32,552 nucleotides of DNA from JBBSHJ01 sp038253135. Lineage in GTDB: Bacteria > Actinomycetota > Actinomycetes > Mycobacteriales > QHCD01. Positions 9,101 through 15,920 of this stretch are shown piece by piece (the stretch's first letter is position 1; each line of letters begins with the position of its first letter). The position numbers were made by a program, and so were the translations under genes. The stretch covers positions 1 through 32,552 of the forward strand of contig JBBSHJ010000030.1 of assembly GCA_038253135.1 (NCBI GenBank), in the 5' to 3' direction. The notes under the pieces are model-generated. The model saw nothing but the letters and a program-made list of their open reading frames with translations. It was not told where the DNA came from and did no database searches.

Positions 9101-10077
9101 GCGACCAGCGAGGCGAGGTAGGTCGAGAACGCGAGGAACGTCCCGAGCGTGATGTCGCCCTTCAACGCGAGCCAGCCGCCGAGGGCGAGGACCCCGACCT
9201 GCCCGATGGCCGGCACCGCCTGCATAGTCGGGTTGTAGTGGCTCGCGAGCTTGACCGAGCGCAGCCGTGATCCGAACAGGCGGCTGGTCGTGTCCTCGAG
9301 CCGCTCCTGCTCGTGCGCCTCCTGGCCGAAGCCCTTGACGACACGGACGCCGGTCACCGTGGACTCGACGACACCTGCGACCTGACTGACCTTCTGCTGC
9401 GCGTCCCAGTTGGCGGGAAAGAGCTTCTTGCGGCTGGTGTAGGCGACCAGCCACAGGGCCGGGCCGATGAGCACAGCGATCAGGGTCAGTGTCGGCGACA
9501 GGATCAGCATGATGATCAGCGACATGAGGAACAGCAACAGGTTTGCCGACAGGATCGGGAACATGCCGAGCAGTCCCTGCACCAAGGTGAGGTCGGAGAT
9601 GGCGCGGCTGACCACCTGGCCGGTCTGCAGGTCGTCCTGCTTGCGCCCGTCCAGGCGCGAGAGCGAGTGGAAAACCTCGGTGCGCATGTCGTGCTGCACG
9701 TTGAGGCTGAGCTTGCCCCCGATGTAACGGCGGCAGTAACCGGCGCCGAAATTCATCGCGCCGAGCGCGATCAGCAGGATGATCCACGGCGGCATCGGCT
9801 GCTTGTCGGAGAGGATGACGTTGTCGACGACCTCTCTCACCACGAGTGGCGTCGCCGCATTGACCGCTGTGTAGACGAAGGCGGCGCCGAACGCGATGTA
9901 GAGCTCGCGCCGGTGCCGCAGGGTGTAGCTCATCAACCGCTTCAGCCAGCCCCGGCCCTCTTCGGGCATGGCGCCGGACCTGCTGGTGCGGTCGGCTTTG
10001 CCAGGTGCGCCCTCGGATCGGGAATCGGATGGGCCGGAATACTCGGATCTGCTGTTGGTTGCGGTGTGGCTTCTCAC
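6160..10077 (-). CDS. Fused two-half ABC exporter, multidrug type
   Basis: The 1305-residue protein carries two complete exporter halves (membrane domain then ATPase, twice), the layout of actinobacterial multidrug exporters such as M. tuberculosis Rv0194. ATPase 1 has GTAGSGKST (about 405-415), LSGGQRQR (about 512) and LLILDDATSAVD (about 530). ATPase 2 has GETGAGKST (about 1080), LSSGQRQ (about 1190) and ILLLDEATAALD (about 1210). The first Walker B ends in Asp instead of the catalytic Glu, and the opposing signature is LSSGQ, so one of the two ATP sites looks degenerate. A glycine-rich linker (about 659-683) joins the halves. The GTG start lies 20 bp after the marR stop, so the two are probably co-transcribed. 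Substrate is unknown. Confidence 0.9.
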   Translation of the reverse strand: MRSHTATNSRSEYSGPSDSRSEGAPGKADRTSRSGAMPEEGRGWLKRLMSYTLRHRRELYIAFGAAFVYTAVNAATPLVVREVVDNVILSDKQPMPPWIILLIALGAMNFGAGYCRRYIGGKLSLNVQHDMRTEVFHSLSRLDGRKQDDLQTGQVVSRAISDLTLVQGLLGMFPILSANLLLFLMSLIIMLILSPTLTLIAVLIGPALWLVAYTSRKKLFPANWDAQQKVSQVAGVVESTVTGVRVVKGFGQEAHEQERLEDTTSRLFGSRLRSVKLASHYNPTMQAVPAIGQVGVLALGGWLALKGDITLGTFLAFSTYLASLVAPVRQLSSLLTIGQQAKAGIVRVFEVIDSRPSIDDKPEAIDLPEGPVDVELDDATFGYQASRPVLDHVSLSVRPGETLALVGTAGSGKSTVALLLPRFYDVSDGAVRIGGYDVRDLTMDSIRRTIGVVFEESFLFSTSVTDNLSYGRPDATEEEVIAAAKAAEAHEFIMALPKGYDTVVGEQGLTLSGGQRQRVALARALLTDPQLLILDDATSAVDARIEAEIHGTLHRVMQGRTTLLIAHRRSTLALADRIAVLDRGRVIDIGTHEELLNRCALYGLLLAGPDEAIDGGPDTSYLLHDEETEDRVGGITPSLWDRESLDESSMLAGNTDPNALGHGGGGGGPGRVGGGGGPMGGMFASLPPTPELLAQVAALRPADDVPDVDVNRTRAPDPTFSLGHLLRPFRKALLLGLGLVALDAVAQLVVPALIRTGVDNGVTKHMEHFIWIAAGIAGVVVLCDWLVSVAQTQVTGRTGERMLYVLRVKLFAQLQRLGMDFYERELGGRIMTRMTTDIDALSSFVQTGLATAVVSVLTFVGVLVAILVINAELALVVLSLLPVLIVSTIIFRKKSSVAYNEARERIGIVNADLQENVAGIRVTQAYRREGVNQARFTALSRRYLVARYRTQRNIATFFPFIAFLSDVATALVLGYGATQVHNGALTAGALIAFLLYVNMFFSPVQQLSQVFDGYQQASVGLNRISGLLHMPTSTPAAQQPIPVGRLSGEIHFDDVRFAYSGAENEALSGINMTFRAGERVAIVGETGAGKSTIIKLIARFYDPSSGAVRIDSHDLRQLDLAAYRHRLGFVPQEAYLFTGNVRDAIAYGKPDATDAEVEGGARAVGAHDMISRLPGGYLYEVGERGRNLSSGQRQLLALARAELVDPDILLLDEATAALDLATEADVRRAEDLLTHSRTTITIAHRLTTAVRADRIIVIDHGHVVQDGTHDELLAQGGRYGELWEAFIGGEIDEIELAIDEAIRTH

Positions 10078-10097
10078 CGTGCGGTGGACACCTTCTT

Positions 10098-10574
10098 CTA
10101 CCCTCTCGTCGGATCAGGTTTCGACCCGTCGGCCGGCGTGTGCGGCAGTGCCAGCCGGGCCGCGCGGGCCTCGTCGAGATGACTGTCGATCTCATCGAGC
10201 ATCGAGACCAGCGCGTGCGGGTCCGAGGTAGCCTCGAGCAGCGGCGCGAACCGATCGGCGTACTCGCTGTCGGCGCGCTGCAGCGCGGTCCGGCCGGCAT
10301 CGGTCAGCTGCAACCAGACAACACGCTTGTCGGTCGTGTCTGGGGTCCGCCGCAGGAAACCGATCTCGACCAGACCGTCGGCCGCCGCGGTGATCGTCGG
10401 CTTGGAGACGGCCAGCTGCGCGGCGACCCGGCTGGACCGCTCGTCGCCCTTGTCGAGCAGCACCATCAGCTTGTACTGCGGCATCGTGAGCCCGGTGTCG
10501 GCGCGGCCGATGGCCCGAGCGAGCCGCGAGAGTACGCGCACAGCACGGCGTACCTCGTCCTCGCTCAACCTCAT
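10098..10574 (-). CDS. MarR family transcriptional regulator
   Basis: MarR proteins are dimeric winged-helix repressors that leave DNA when a small ligand binds. This 158-residue protein has the winged-helix core: LTMPQYKLMVLLDKGDERSS, then the recognition segment VAAQLAVSKPTITAAADGLV, then the wing LRRTPDTTDKRVVWLQLTDAG. Length is usual for the family. It lies directly upstream of the fused ABC exporter on the same strand and probably controls it and itself. A palindrome overlaps the region just before its own start. Which ligand it senses cannot be read from the sequence. Confidence 0.9.
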   Translation of the reverse strand: MRLSEDEVRRAVRVLSRLARAIGRADTGLTMPQYKLMVLLDKGDERSSRVAAQLAVSKPTITAAADGLVEIGFLRRTPDTTDKRVVWLQLTDAGRTALQRADSEYADRFAPLLEATSDPHALVSMLDEIDSHLDEARAARLALPHTPADGSKPDPTRG

Positions 10575-10575
10575 G

Positions 10576-10590
10576 GTTAGTTAGCCTAAC
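10576..10590 (-). promoter_or_regulatory. Putative MarR operator at the marR start
   Basis: The sequence GTTAG-N5-CTAAC is a perfect 5+5 palindrome ending two bases before the marR ATG on the minus strand. Its size and TTAG/CTAA arms resemble MarR-family operators. On the minus strand the same stretch (TTAGGCT) could serve as a -10 element, so the transcript may be leaderless and the bound repressor would cover the promoter. The role is inferred. Confidence 0.5.
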
Positions 10591-10658
10591 ATCCTTTCTG
10601 CCGTGGGTGCGCTCCTGTTGCATCGATTCAGGTCGGGCCGCGGGGCCGGTGCCGAGGC

Positions 10659-11513
10659 TCAGGCCAACAGTTTCGGGAGCGCGTCGAGGACGACCGACCA
10701 GGCTTTCGAACCGGGGTCGATGAGGCTCATGTGGTCACCGTGTACCTCGAGCAGGGCGGCGTCATCGCCGGCGGCGACCGCCGCCGTCACGAAGTGCGCG
10801 CTCTGCGCGAACGGCACGACCGTGTCGGCCCGGCTGTGCACGGCAAGCAGCGGTACGCCGAGCGGGAGCCGCGCGAGGGGATCGGCCAGCCGGTAGCGGG
10901 CCGGTTCCTCCGCCGGCGTTCCGCCCATCAGGTCCGTGACCGCGCCCGCGCCGACGCCGGTATCGGCCGCCGCGGCGAGATCGAGGACTCCGGCCTGCGA
11001 GACCACCGCGGTGAGGCGCACCCGGGGCGCCGCCCCCGGCGCGCCGGCGGGGAGGCCGGGCCGGCTCGCGGCCCAGGCGGCGAGCTGGCCGCCCGCCGAG
11101 TGCCCGATCGCGACCACCCGGTCGAGACCAACGTCGTGATCCGCGAGCCGGTCGATGCCGGCGGCGACGTCGGCGAGGGTGCCCGGCCAGCCCCCACCGG
11201 CGCCGACCCTGCGGTACTCCAGGTTCCACGCCGCATATCCGCGCGCGGCCAGGTCGGCCGCGAGTGGGCGGCCGAGGCTCGCGTCGTACGCCGGCCGCCA
11301 GAATCCGCCGTGGATGACGATCGCCACGGCGCGCGGGCGCCGGGCGGTAGGGAGATACAGCTCCGCGTACTGCGCCGCGTCGTCGCCGTATCGCACCCGC
11401 TCGGGACGGAGCCCTGAGGCCGCCCCCGATCCGGACCGCGCCGGGCGGCAGCCGGCCGCCGCACCGGCAAGGGCACCGGCCGCGCCGAGTGCGTGCCGTC
11501 GGGTGAGGAGCAT
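10659..11513 (-). CDS. Exported alpha/beta hydrolase, probable lipoprotein
   Basis: A 284-residue alpha/beta hydrolase of the BD-FAE/dienelactone-like type, probably an esterase. The N-terminus has a twin-arginine pair (TRRHALG), a short hydrophobic stretch, and AAAGC with Cys22 as a likely lipid-anchor site, so the enzyme is probably fixed on the outer face of the membrane. HGGFW (68-72) is the oxyanion motif, GHSAGG holds nucleophile Ser139, Asp230 lies in HSRADTVVP, and His261 in HGDHMSLI completes the triad. It lies 84 bp downstream of marR, transcribed towards it end-on in the opposite order: its own start is at 11513 and its stop faces the marR promoter. Substrate is unknown. Confidence 0.85.
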   Translation of the reverse strand: MLLTRRHALGAAGALAGAAAGCRPARSGSGAASGLRPERVRYGDDAAQYAELYLPTARRPRAVAIVIHGGFWRPAYDASLGRPLAADLAARGYAAWNLEYRRVGAGGGWPGTLADVAAGIDRLADHDVGLDRVVAIGHSAGGQLAAWAASRPGLPAGAPGAAPRVRLTAVVSQAGVLDLAAAADTGVGAGAVTDLMGGTPAEEPARYRLADPLARLPLGVPLLAVHSRADTVVPFAQSAHFVTAAVAAGDDAALLEVHGDHMSLIDPGSKAWSVVLDALPKLLA

Positions 11514-11914
11514 CCGTGCATCCGATCACGGGTCGCCGCCGCGGCGCGAGCTCCCGGGAGGGGGACTCTTTGGCAACGGAACGAATCTGGTTGCTTCCGT
11601 GATCTTGGTCGGCGGTCACGCCGTCATGGGCAGTGGACGGCGTGCTTCGCGGCGTCGTGGGGGTCAGCCGTTGCACCTGGGGGCCCGCCTGAGCGCCGGC
11701 AGCGGGATCCGATGTGACACGGTGATCGGCCTTCGGGGAAGTGACTCCTGCAGGACAACCAAGATCGACCGCCGACTCGGCCTGCCCGTGCTACCCGCGG
11801 CCGTTTCGCTGGTGCACGGCTACCGAGTCAGCCTGGATCGGCCGGCCCATTGCGAGCCGAGCCCGAGCGCGGGAAGCTGAACCGGTACGAACGTGACGAC
11901 GGGAGACGGGCCCC
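11514..11914. other. Gene-free interval between two divergent genes
   Basis: No frame in this 401-bp stretch resembles a known protein. It separates the divergent hydrolase and phosphoesterase and should hold both promoters, though no clear -35/-10 pair was found. Two inverted repeats share a right arm: GATCACG (11524-11530) with CGTGATC (11598-11604), and ACGGAA (11576-11581) with TTCCGT (11595-11600). They are mutually exclusive structures, or operator halves, and may be chance. Confidence 0.4.
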
Positions 11915-12793
11915 ATGACGAAGCTCCGCGTTTTGATCGGCGCCGTATTGGCCTTCATGGTGGTGGCGGCGGGGTGGCCGGCCAGCGCGGGAGCTCAGGC
12001 TCCGACGGTGAACAAAGTGCTGGTGTTCGTGGAGGAGAACCACTCGCTCGCCCAGATGCGTTCGGGAATGCCTTACCTGTACTCTCAGGCGACCCAGTAC
12101 GGGTATGCCGATCATTACACCGCGATTACGCACCCGTCGCTGCCCAACTACCTCGCCATCGCGGGCGGCTCGACATTCGGCATCGCCGACGACATGAACC
12201 CGTCGGAGCACCACGAACCCTCCCCGGACGTGTTCGGTGCCGCGTTGGCGGCCGGGCGCACCGCGAAGTCCTACCAGGAGTCGATGCCGGCGAACTGCAC
12301 CAAGACCAACTCGGGCAACTACGCGGTCCGGCACAATCCGTGGGCGTACTTCCCGGCCGACGGGACCGCATGCAACAGCAACGACGTGCCTGCCGGCACG
12401 GTTTCCTCGGGCGCTCTGCGCAAGGACGTCGTCAACGGCACACTGCCCAACGTCGGTGAGGTCACGCCGAACCTGATCCACGACGCGCACAATGCATCGC
12501 TCGCCGCCGCTGACACCTGGCTCAAAGGATGGCTGAAGCTGATCTACGCTTCGCCGGACTGGAAGTCCGGGCACCTGGCCATCATCGTCACTGCCGACGA
12601 GGACGGCCACAACGCGGGCAACACTGTGCTCACCGTCGTGCTGCACCCGTCGCAGAGCCATCACGTGGTGCACACCGCACTGACGCACTACTCACTCAAC
12701 GCGTTGCTCACCCAGACCGGACACGCCGCGTGCATCCGCAACGGGTGCTCAGCACCAGGCCTCGCCACCGCGTTCGGCCTCCCCCGCGGGTGA
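11915..12793 (+). CDS. Secreted phosphoesterase family protein
   Basis: The 292-residue protein fits the phosphoesterase family (PF04185, acid phosphatase/phospholipase C type). Residues 1 to about 28 form a signal peptide: positive MTKLR, a hydrophobic core, then ASAGAQA as the cleavage region. Family marks are VFVEENHS (37-44), THPSLPNYLAIAGG (72-85), HNPWAYF, and IVTADEDGHNAGN near the C-terminus, which should carry metal and phosphate ligands. It is shorter than phospholipases C and closer to small acid phosphatases. The ATG is preceded by GGGAGA at a slightly long distance. It would act outside the cell, perhaps to release phosphate; the substrate is not known. Confidence 0.8.
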   Translation: MTKLRVLIGAVLAFMVVAAGWPASAGAQAPTVNKVLVFVEENHSLAQMRSGMPYLYSQATQYGYADHYTAITHPSLPNYLAIAGGSTFGIADDMNPSEHHEPSPDVFGAALAAGRTAKSYQESMPANCTKTNSGNYAVRHNPWAYFPADGTACNSNDVPAGTVSSGALRKDVVNGTLPNVGEVTPNLIHDAHNASLAAADTWLKGWLKLIYASPDWKSGHLAIIVTADEDGHNAGNTVLTVVLHPSQSHHVVHTALTHYSLNALLTQTGHAACIRNGCSAPGLATAFGLPRG

Positions 12794-12859
12794 TTCGCTT
12801 GCTTGCCCGCACGTTGTCATCCGAGGGCCATCGTCCCGCTCGGCGAGCTAACCAAGTAG

Positions 12860-13195
12860 TCGCTGCGTGTCGGCGACCTCCGGGACTTCGTCGAGCATGA
12901 AGACCTAATCATCCTCGCCCCCGACAGCATTATCGCCGACAGCAACGCCCGATTCTTCGACTTCGAACTCGCCGGCTACCTCCACCTCGGATTCCACGCC
13001 CGTTACCGACCCCGTCAGCTGCCCGCGCACATCCTGGCTAAAACCGAACACACCGCACTCACCCACTGGCTCACGCAACGCGCGCAGCGCGAAGTCGCAA
13101 GACCGCAAAATCCCACAGCACTGATTGAGTGGACGGCCCCGCCCGCAGAGCGATCCCGCTGCGGTACGACGGAAGCCATCGTTGGTCGCGCGTAA
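12860..13195 (+). pseudogene. Remnant of an aminoglycoside phosphotransferase-like gene (C-terminal part)
   Basis: A frame that begins just after a TAG (12857-12859), has no ATG or GTG start, and ends at TAA 13193-13195 encodes a stretch resembling the end of APH-fold kinases. HEDLIILAPDSIIADSNAR stands where such proteins have the catalytic HGD...PDN loop, and FFDFELAGYLHLGFHARY matches the metal-binding DFE and following segment. The catalytic Asp position is Glu here (HED) and the conserved Asn is Ser. It lacks the whole N-lobe. Base composition is lower in GC than the neighbours. I read it as a decayed, possibly transferred, gene; the match is by eye. Confidence 0.35.
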
Positions 13196-13255
13196 CGGTC
13201 TCGGCGTCGATTCATCCTTCAGCAGCACGCTCCCGTCGATGAACCAGAAGGTCAC
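13196..13255 (-). pseudogene. Truncated toxin start, PIN-domain (VapC) like
   Basis: A GTG at 13255 overlaps the TGA of the RHH antitoxin gene in the GTGA arrangement common in toxin-antitoxin operons. The first residues, VTFWFIDGSVLLKDES, resemble the opening strand of PIN ribonucleases (hydrophobic residues, then a D-x-SV motif). After about 20 codons the resemblance stops and the frame runs antisense through the phosphotransferase scrap, so most of the toxin seems deleted. Confidence 0.4.
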
Positions 13256-13479
13256 GCCGTCGGTCGGTATCGCTTGAGATCGCCGGCGCCGTCTCCTCGG
13301 TGATGGCCAGCTTCGCTCATCACCTGCTGCACGCGGCGCGCCCGCTCCCGTCCTCGATGACGCAGGCCGTCGTACACGTAGTCGCGCAGCAGCCCGCTGC
13401 GGGTTGTGTTCCGGCGAGCGGCCTCTGCATCGAGCGAGGCGAGCAGGTCGTCGGGGAGCGACACCATCACCTTGGCCAT
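13252..13479 (-). CDS. Ribbon-helix-helix antitoxin (VapB/CopG type)
   Basis: The 75-residue protein opens MAKVMVSLPDDLLASLDAEA, a classic RHH beta strand and first helix, followed by RRNTTRSGLLRDYV, the turn and second helix that form the DNA-binding dimer. The C-terminal basic tail (RGRERARRVQQVMSEAGHH) would wrap a toxin. Such antitoxins repress their own operon and neutralise a partner RNase. The reading frame is intact, but the gene that should follow is cut short, so this appears to be an orphan antitoxin. It lies in the decayed zone next to other scraps. Confidence 0.75.
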   Translation of the reverse strand: MAKVMVSLPDDLLASLDAEAARRNTTRSGLLRDYVYDGLRHRGRERARRVQQVMSEAGHHRGDGAGDLKRYRPTA

Positions 13480-13580
13480 GATCCGAAGTATCCCCGGTAT
13501 TGCTCACCAGCGGCGATAAGGCGTCCTGACCGGGGACGTGGATCAATCCGAACCCGTACCTGTGCCCGCACAAGGATCAT

Positions 13581-14054
13581 TCACCACGACTGTCTGTCGT
13601 TGTGGCGGGTCCTCCGCAACCGCGGCATGGTTGCAGCGTTAGGGTTCTGGGCCCACGCCCGCAGCCCGGCGGCGTCGATGTCGTGCGGCGCCGCATCGAC
13701 GTAGGGGGCCAGCGCGGACACGGCGCGTTGAAGCAGCCGGTCGGCGCCCACGGGGTTGCCGCGCAACTCGTGGGTACGGCCCACCGCAAGCTGCGCGAGA
13801 GCTTTCCATAGGTCAGCATCGGCAGCCTCGTCTCGACGTGACGCTTTCCAGGCATCCTCGAGGATTTCGTGGGCATGGAATGGCTGGCCCGCGTCGAGCA
13901 ACCGCTGCGCCTCGTCCAACGCCCGCTCAGGAGTGCGCGCCAGGCCTTCCGGTTGACGAGGAACTCCGCGGACACCGTAGGGCAGCGGACGCCCAAGTCC
14001 GTCACGGGCCCGCGCATTGCGGGCACGCCCCTCCGCATCCCGGTCGCGCTCCAT
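13581..14054 (-). CDS. DUF309 domain protein
   Basis: The 157-residue protein matches the DUF309 family (PF03745), a small helical fold of unknown function found in many bacteria. The N-terminus MERDRDAEGRARNARARDG with GRPLPYG is the usual actinobacterial leader. The core is FHAHEILEDAWK (59-70) followed by WKALAQLAVGRTHELRGNPVGA. I chose ATG 14054 because the family N-terminus begins there; the frame stays open upstream to 14486 without further resemblance. The next gene on the same strand is the NlpC/P60-like gene about 180 bp upstream. No role can be given. Confidence 0.85.
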   Translation of the reverse strand: MERDRDAEGRARNARARDGLGRPLPYGVRGVPRQPEGLARTPERALDEAQRLLDAGQPFHAHEILEDAWKASRRDEAADADLWKALAQLAVGRTHELRGNPVGADRLLQRAVSALAPYVDAAPHDIDAAGLRAWAQNPNAATMPRLRRTRHNDRQSW

Positions 14055-14235
14055 TCGCCCAGTCTGCGCGCGCGCCGACCTGCGGGCCGGTATCGGGACG
14101 CCCACTGCGGGCGTTCTACCCGAGGCTCGCCCGCGGACAGATCGGATTCGGTGAGGGCGGGACTCGCCCGCCCCGCTGGCGTGACCCGGCGTACCCCGCG
14201 CAGATGCACCTCGACGTGTCCGTTGCCGCGATCCG

Positions 14236-14769
14236 TCACGGAGCCGGCACGCTCTCGTGTCGAGACTTGCAAGGATGAACCCTCTTGAAGCCGACGAGCT
14301 GGGCGTAACGGGACCGGCGGGCGAAATCTTCGTTGTCCCACACGGCCGGGATGCCCACCTCGGCGCAGAGGTGGAGGATCGAGTCATGGTCGAACCAGAC
14401 CCCCACGTGCGCGCCGAACGCGTTCGCCGTCGGACCGTAGAATACGAGGTCAAGCGACTGCGGTCGGTCGACAGTCGAGCAGGCAATCGTGTCGTCCCAC
14501 AACTCCGAGGAGCGCAACGGTGGGACCTGCCTGTTGAAGAGGCTCAGCACTCCGTAGGCGAAGCGCTGGCAGTTTGACCCCCTCAGCCACGACGACGGTT
14601 GTACCGCTGCCCCGGGGATGGCCGTCGGCACGTAGGGAATCTGCCAGAAGCCAGGCGGCCACCCGCAGGATGGCGGCATCGGCAGCTCGGAGACCACGTC
14701 CTCGATTTTGTCATCAACTGTGGTCGACGACGCCGGCGTAGACAGTCGCCCGCAAGGCGAACCTCGCAC
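14236..14769 (-). CDS. NlpC/P60-like cysteine hydrolase
   Basis: The last about 110 residues fit an NlpC/P60-like (papain-fold) hydrolase. NCQRFAYGVLSLF carries the likely catalytic Cys, DLVFYGPTANAFGAHVGVWF carries the His, and ILHLCAEVG the third polar residue. VPPLRSSELWDD lies between, as in actinobacterial relatives. Related enzymes cut peptide or amide bonds, often in cell-wall peptides, but this protein has no clear signal peptide, so it may act inside the cell. The start is uncertain: ATG 14769 gives 177 residues, while an internal ATG near 14679 gives a shorter protein. The first 30 residues look unlike the rest. Confidence 0.65.
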   Translation of the reverse strand: MRGSPCGRLSTPASSTTVDDKIEDVVSELPMPPSCGWPPGFWQIPYVPTAIPGAAVQPSSWLRGSNCQRFAYGVLSLFNRQVPPLRSSELWDDTIACSTVDRPQSLDLVFYGPTANAFGAHVGVWFDHDSILHLCAEVGIPAVWDNEDFARRSRYAQLVGFKRVHPCKSRHESVPAP

Positions 14770-14879
14770 GGCACACCAAGACGACGAGGGGCGACGTACG
14801 GGCCTACCTGATGAGAGCGTCCCGCAAGACTGGTTCGGTGATCCTTCCCGGTGAAGGGGGCAACCGGCATACTGGCTCG

Positions 14880-15040
14880 GTGACCGAGCTACGAATCGGC
14901 TACTGCAGGTATCTACAGTTGATCAAGACCTGAGCGTTGGCCGCGCTCGGCGTCGACCCCAAACGCGTGTACGTCGACCACGGGCTTACCGGCACGAACC
15001 GGGATCGGCCCGGGCTGGGCGAAGCGATTCGTTCAGTTGC
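14880..15040 (+). pseudogene. Serine resolvase/invertase N-terminal remnant, frameshifted
   Basis: From GTG 14880 the frame reads VTELRIGYC, the start of a serine recombinase catalytic domain (normally RIGYARVS). A shift of frame then gives VSTVDQDL, and a further shift with a small loss gives ALAALGVDPKRVYVDHGLTGTNRDRPGL (14937 onward), which is highly typical of Tn3/Hin-type resolvases. In the first frame a TGA interrupts at 14931-14933. Resemblance ends near 15040, so the active-site helix, remaining catalytic domain and HTH are missing. It is a dead relic of a mobile element or integrated plasmid. Confidence 0.75.
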
Positions 15041-15353
15041 TAAGCCGGCCCCGAGAGGCCCTCACGGGATGAGGTACGGCGACGCGGTCGAGCTCGGCAT
15101 CCCCGAGATGACCGCCAAGGGGCCACGAGCCGCAGCACGGTGGTGGCCACCGTGGCCACCGTGGCCGCGGTGGCCGCGACGCGCCGGTCCCGGGCGTCGC
15201 CCCGCCGGCCACGATGTCGGTGCCAGGTGGTATAGATCTCACCGGGGAAACGTTTTCTGATTGTAATGACGCGCTGTGGAAACCGGCGTGCATAGTGGGA
15301 GCGTCTCAAGGGACACTGTGATGGTGAGCACAACAAAGATCGGAGCCGAGAGG
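15041..15353 (+). other. Non-coding interval with GTGGCC repeats
   Basis: Between the resolvase relic and the DUF5999 gene no convincing gene was found. It holds the 9-bp repeat tract described separately and, near 15240-15320, a less GC-rich stretch that probably includes the promoter of the DUF5999 gene; no clear pair of promoter elements could be fixed. Confidence 0.4.
15143..15178 (+). repeat. 9-bp tandem repeat, four copies in two variants
   Basis: Two copies of GTGGCCACC are followed by two copies of GTGGCCGCG. The period is a multiple of three, so reading frames are kept (VAT/VAA-type peptides). It sits just beyond the resolvase relic. It may be slippage in GC-rich DNA. Confidence 0.85.
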
Positions 15354-15542
15354 ATGTGTATCCACCAGCCGAGGTGCCCGAGCGCCGAGGCACCGGACCG
15401 CGAGGCCGCGCACGTAATCGCCAGCCACCCCGAGCAAGGGTGGAGCCTGCTGTGCAACGGCATCCTGCTGTTCGATGACACCGGCGAGCTGCTTCCCGAC
15501 GGCCGGATCATCCCTCCGCACCGGGCGAGGGCGGCGGCCTGA
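15354..15542 (+). CDS. DUF5999 family small protein
   Basis: The 62-residue protein beginning MCIHQPRCPSAEAPDREAA and continuing HPEQGWSLLCNGILLFDDTG is a clear member of DUF5999, an actinobacterial family of unknown function. The three cysteines (C2, C8 and the one in LLCNG) with nearby histidines are conserved in relatives I know and suggest metal binding. The ATG at 15354 matches the family start and is directly preceded by GAGAGG; an in-frame ATG at 15321 would add eleven unrelated residues. It is intact although surrounded by decayed genes. Confidence 0.8.
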   Translation: MCIHQPRCPSAEAPDREAAHVIASHPEQGWSLLCNGILLFDDTGELLPDGRIIPPHRARAAA

Positions 15543-15589
15543 GCCGCCGCGACGCCGGCCCCGCGCCTTCGTCGACCTGAGGACGTGCC

Positions 15590-15655
15590 ATGGGCTGGAC
15601 GCTCGAGGTCGTGATCGCTCCCGATGAGCGACATCGACGCGCGGCCGATCTCTAG
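15590..15655 (+). pseudogene. Remnant of a VOC/glyoxalase family gene (first about 20 codons)
   Basis: A ribosome site (GAGGA) precedes ATG 15590, and the frame reads MGWTLEVVIAP, close to the usual start of actinobacterial VOC (glyoxalase/bleomycin-resistance fold) proteins. One base out of step the DNA then reads MSDIDAR, matching the next part of such proteins (VSDIDRA). The actual frame stops at TAG 15653-15655. The rest of the gene is absent. The stop overlaps that of the convergent membrane protein gene. This is judged from short motifs only. Confidence 0.4.
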
Positions 15656-15873
15656 CGCGGTCCGGCGGAACCGTGCACCGCTACGGCCGGCACCGGCGGC
15701 GGGCTGCCGCTGGCCGAGCGGTGCGCGTAGACCTGCCAGGCGGCCACGCCCAGCAGGACCGCGATCACCAGGGCGACGACCTTGACGATCAGCTTGACGA
15801 GCACGAAGACCAGCACCAGGGCCACGACCGCGGCGATGCCGAGTACAAGCGTGGAGACGGAGTAGCCGTTCAC
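15652..15873 (-). CDS. Small single-span membrane protein
   Basis: The 73-residue protein has one very long hydrophobic region (VSTLVLGIAAVVALVLVFVL, then more valine/leucine/isoleucine broken by lysines), probably one or two membrane helices, followed by a short proline-rich tail. I recognise no family. The GTG start has a good ribosome site (GGAAGGG). It lies 47 bp downstream of gcvP on the same strand and may be read with it, though nothing links it to glycine metabolism. Confidence 0.6.
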   Translation of the reverse strand: MNGYSVSTLVLGIAAVVALVLVFVLVKLIVKVVALVIAVLLGVAAWQVYAHRSASGSPPPVPAVAVHGSAGPR

Positions 15874-15920
15874 GGGGTCCCTTCCTCGGGCGGCTGGCCT
15901 CGGGCCGCTGGAAACTCGGA

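Noticed and set aside
12794..15660. Complete genomic island or prophage
   Set aside because: Only scraps are present; no integrase, tRNA target or flanking repeats were found.
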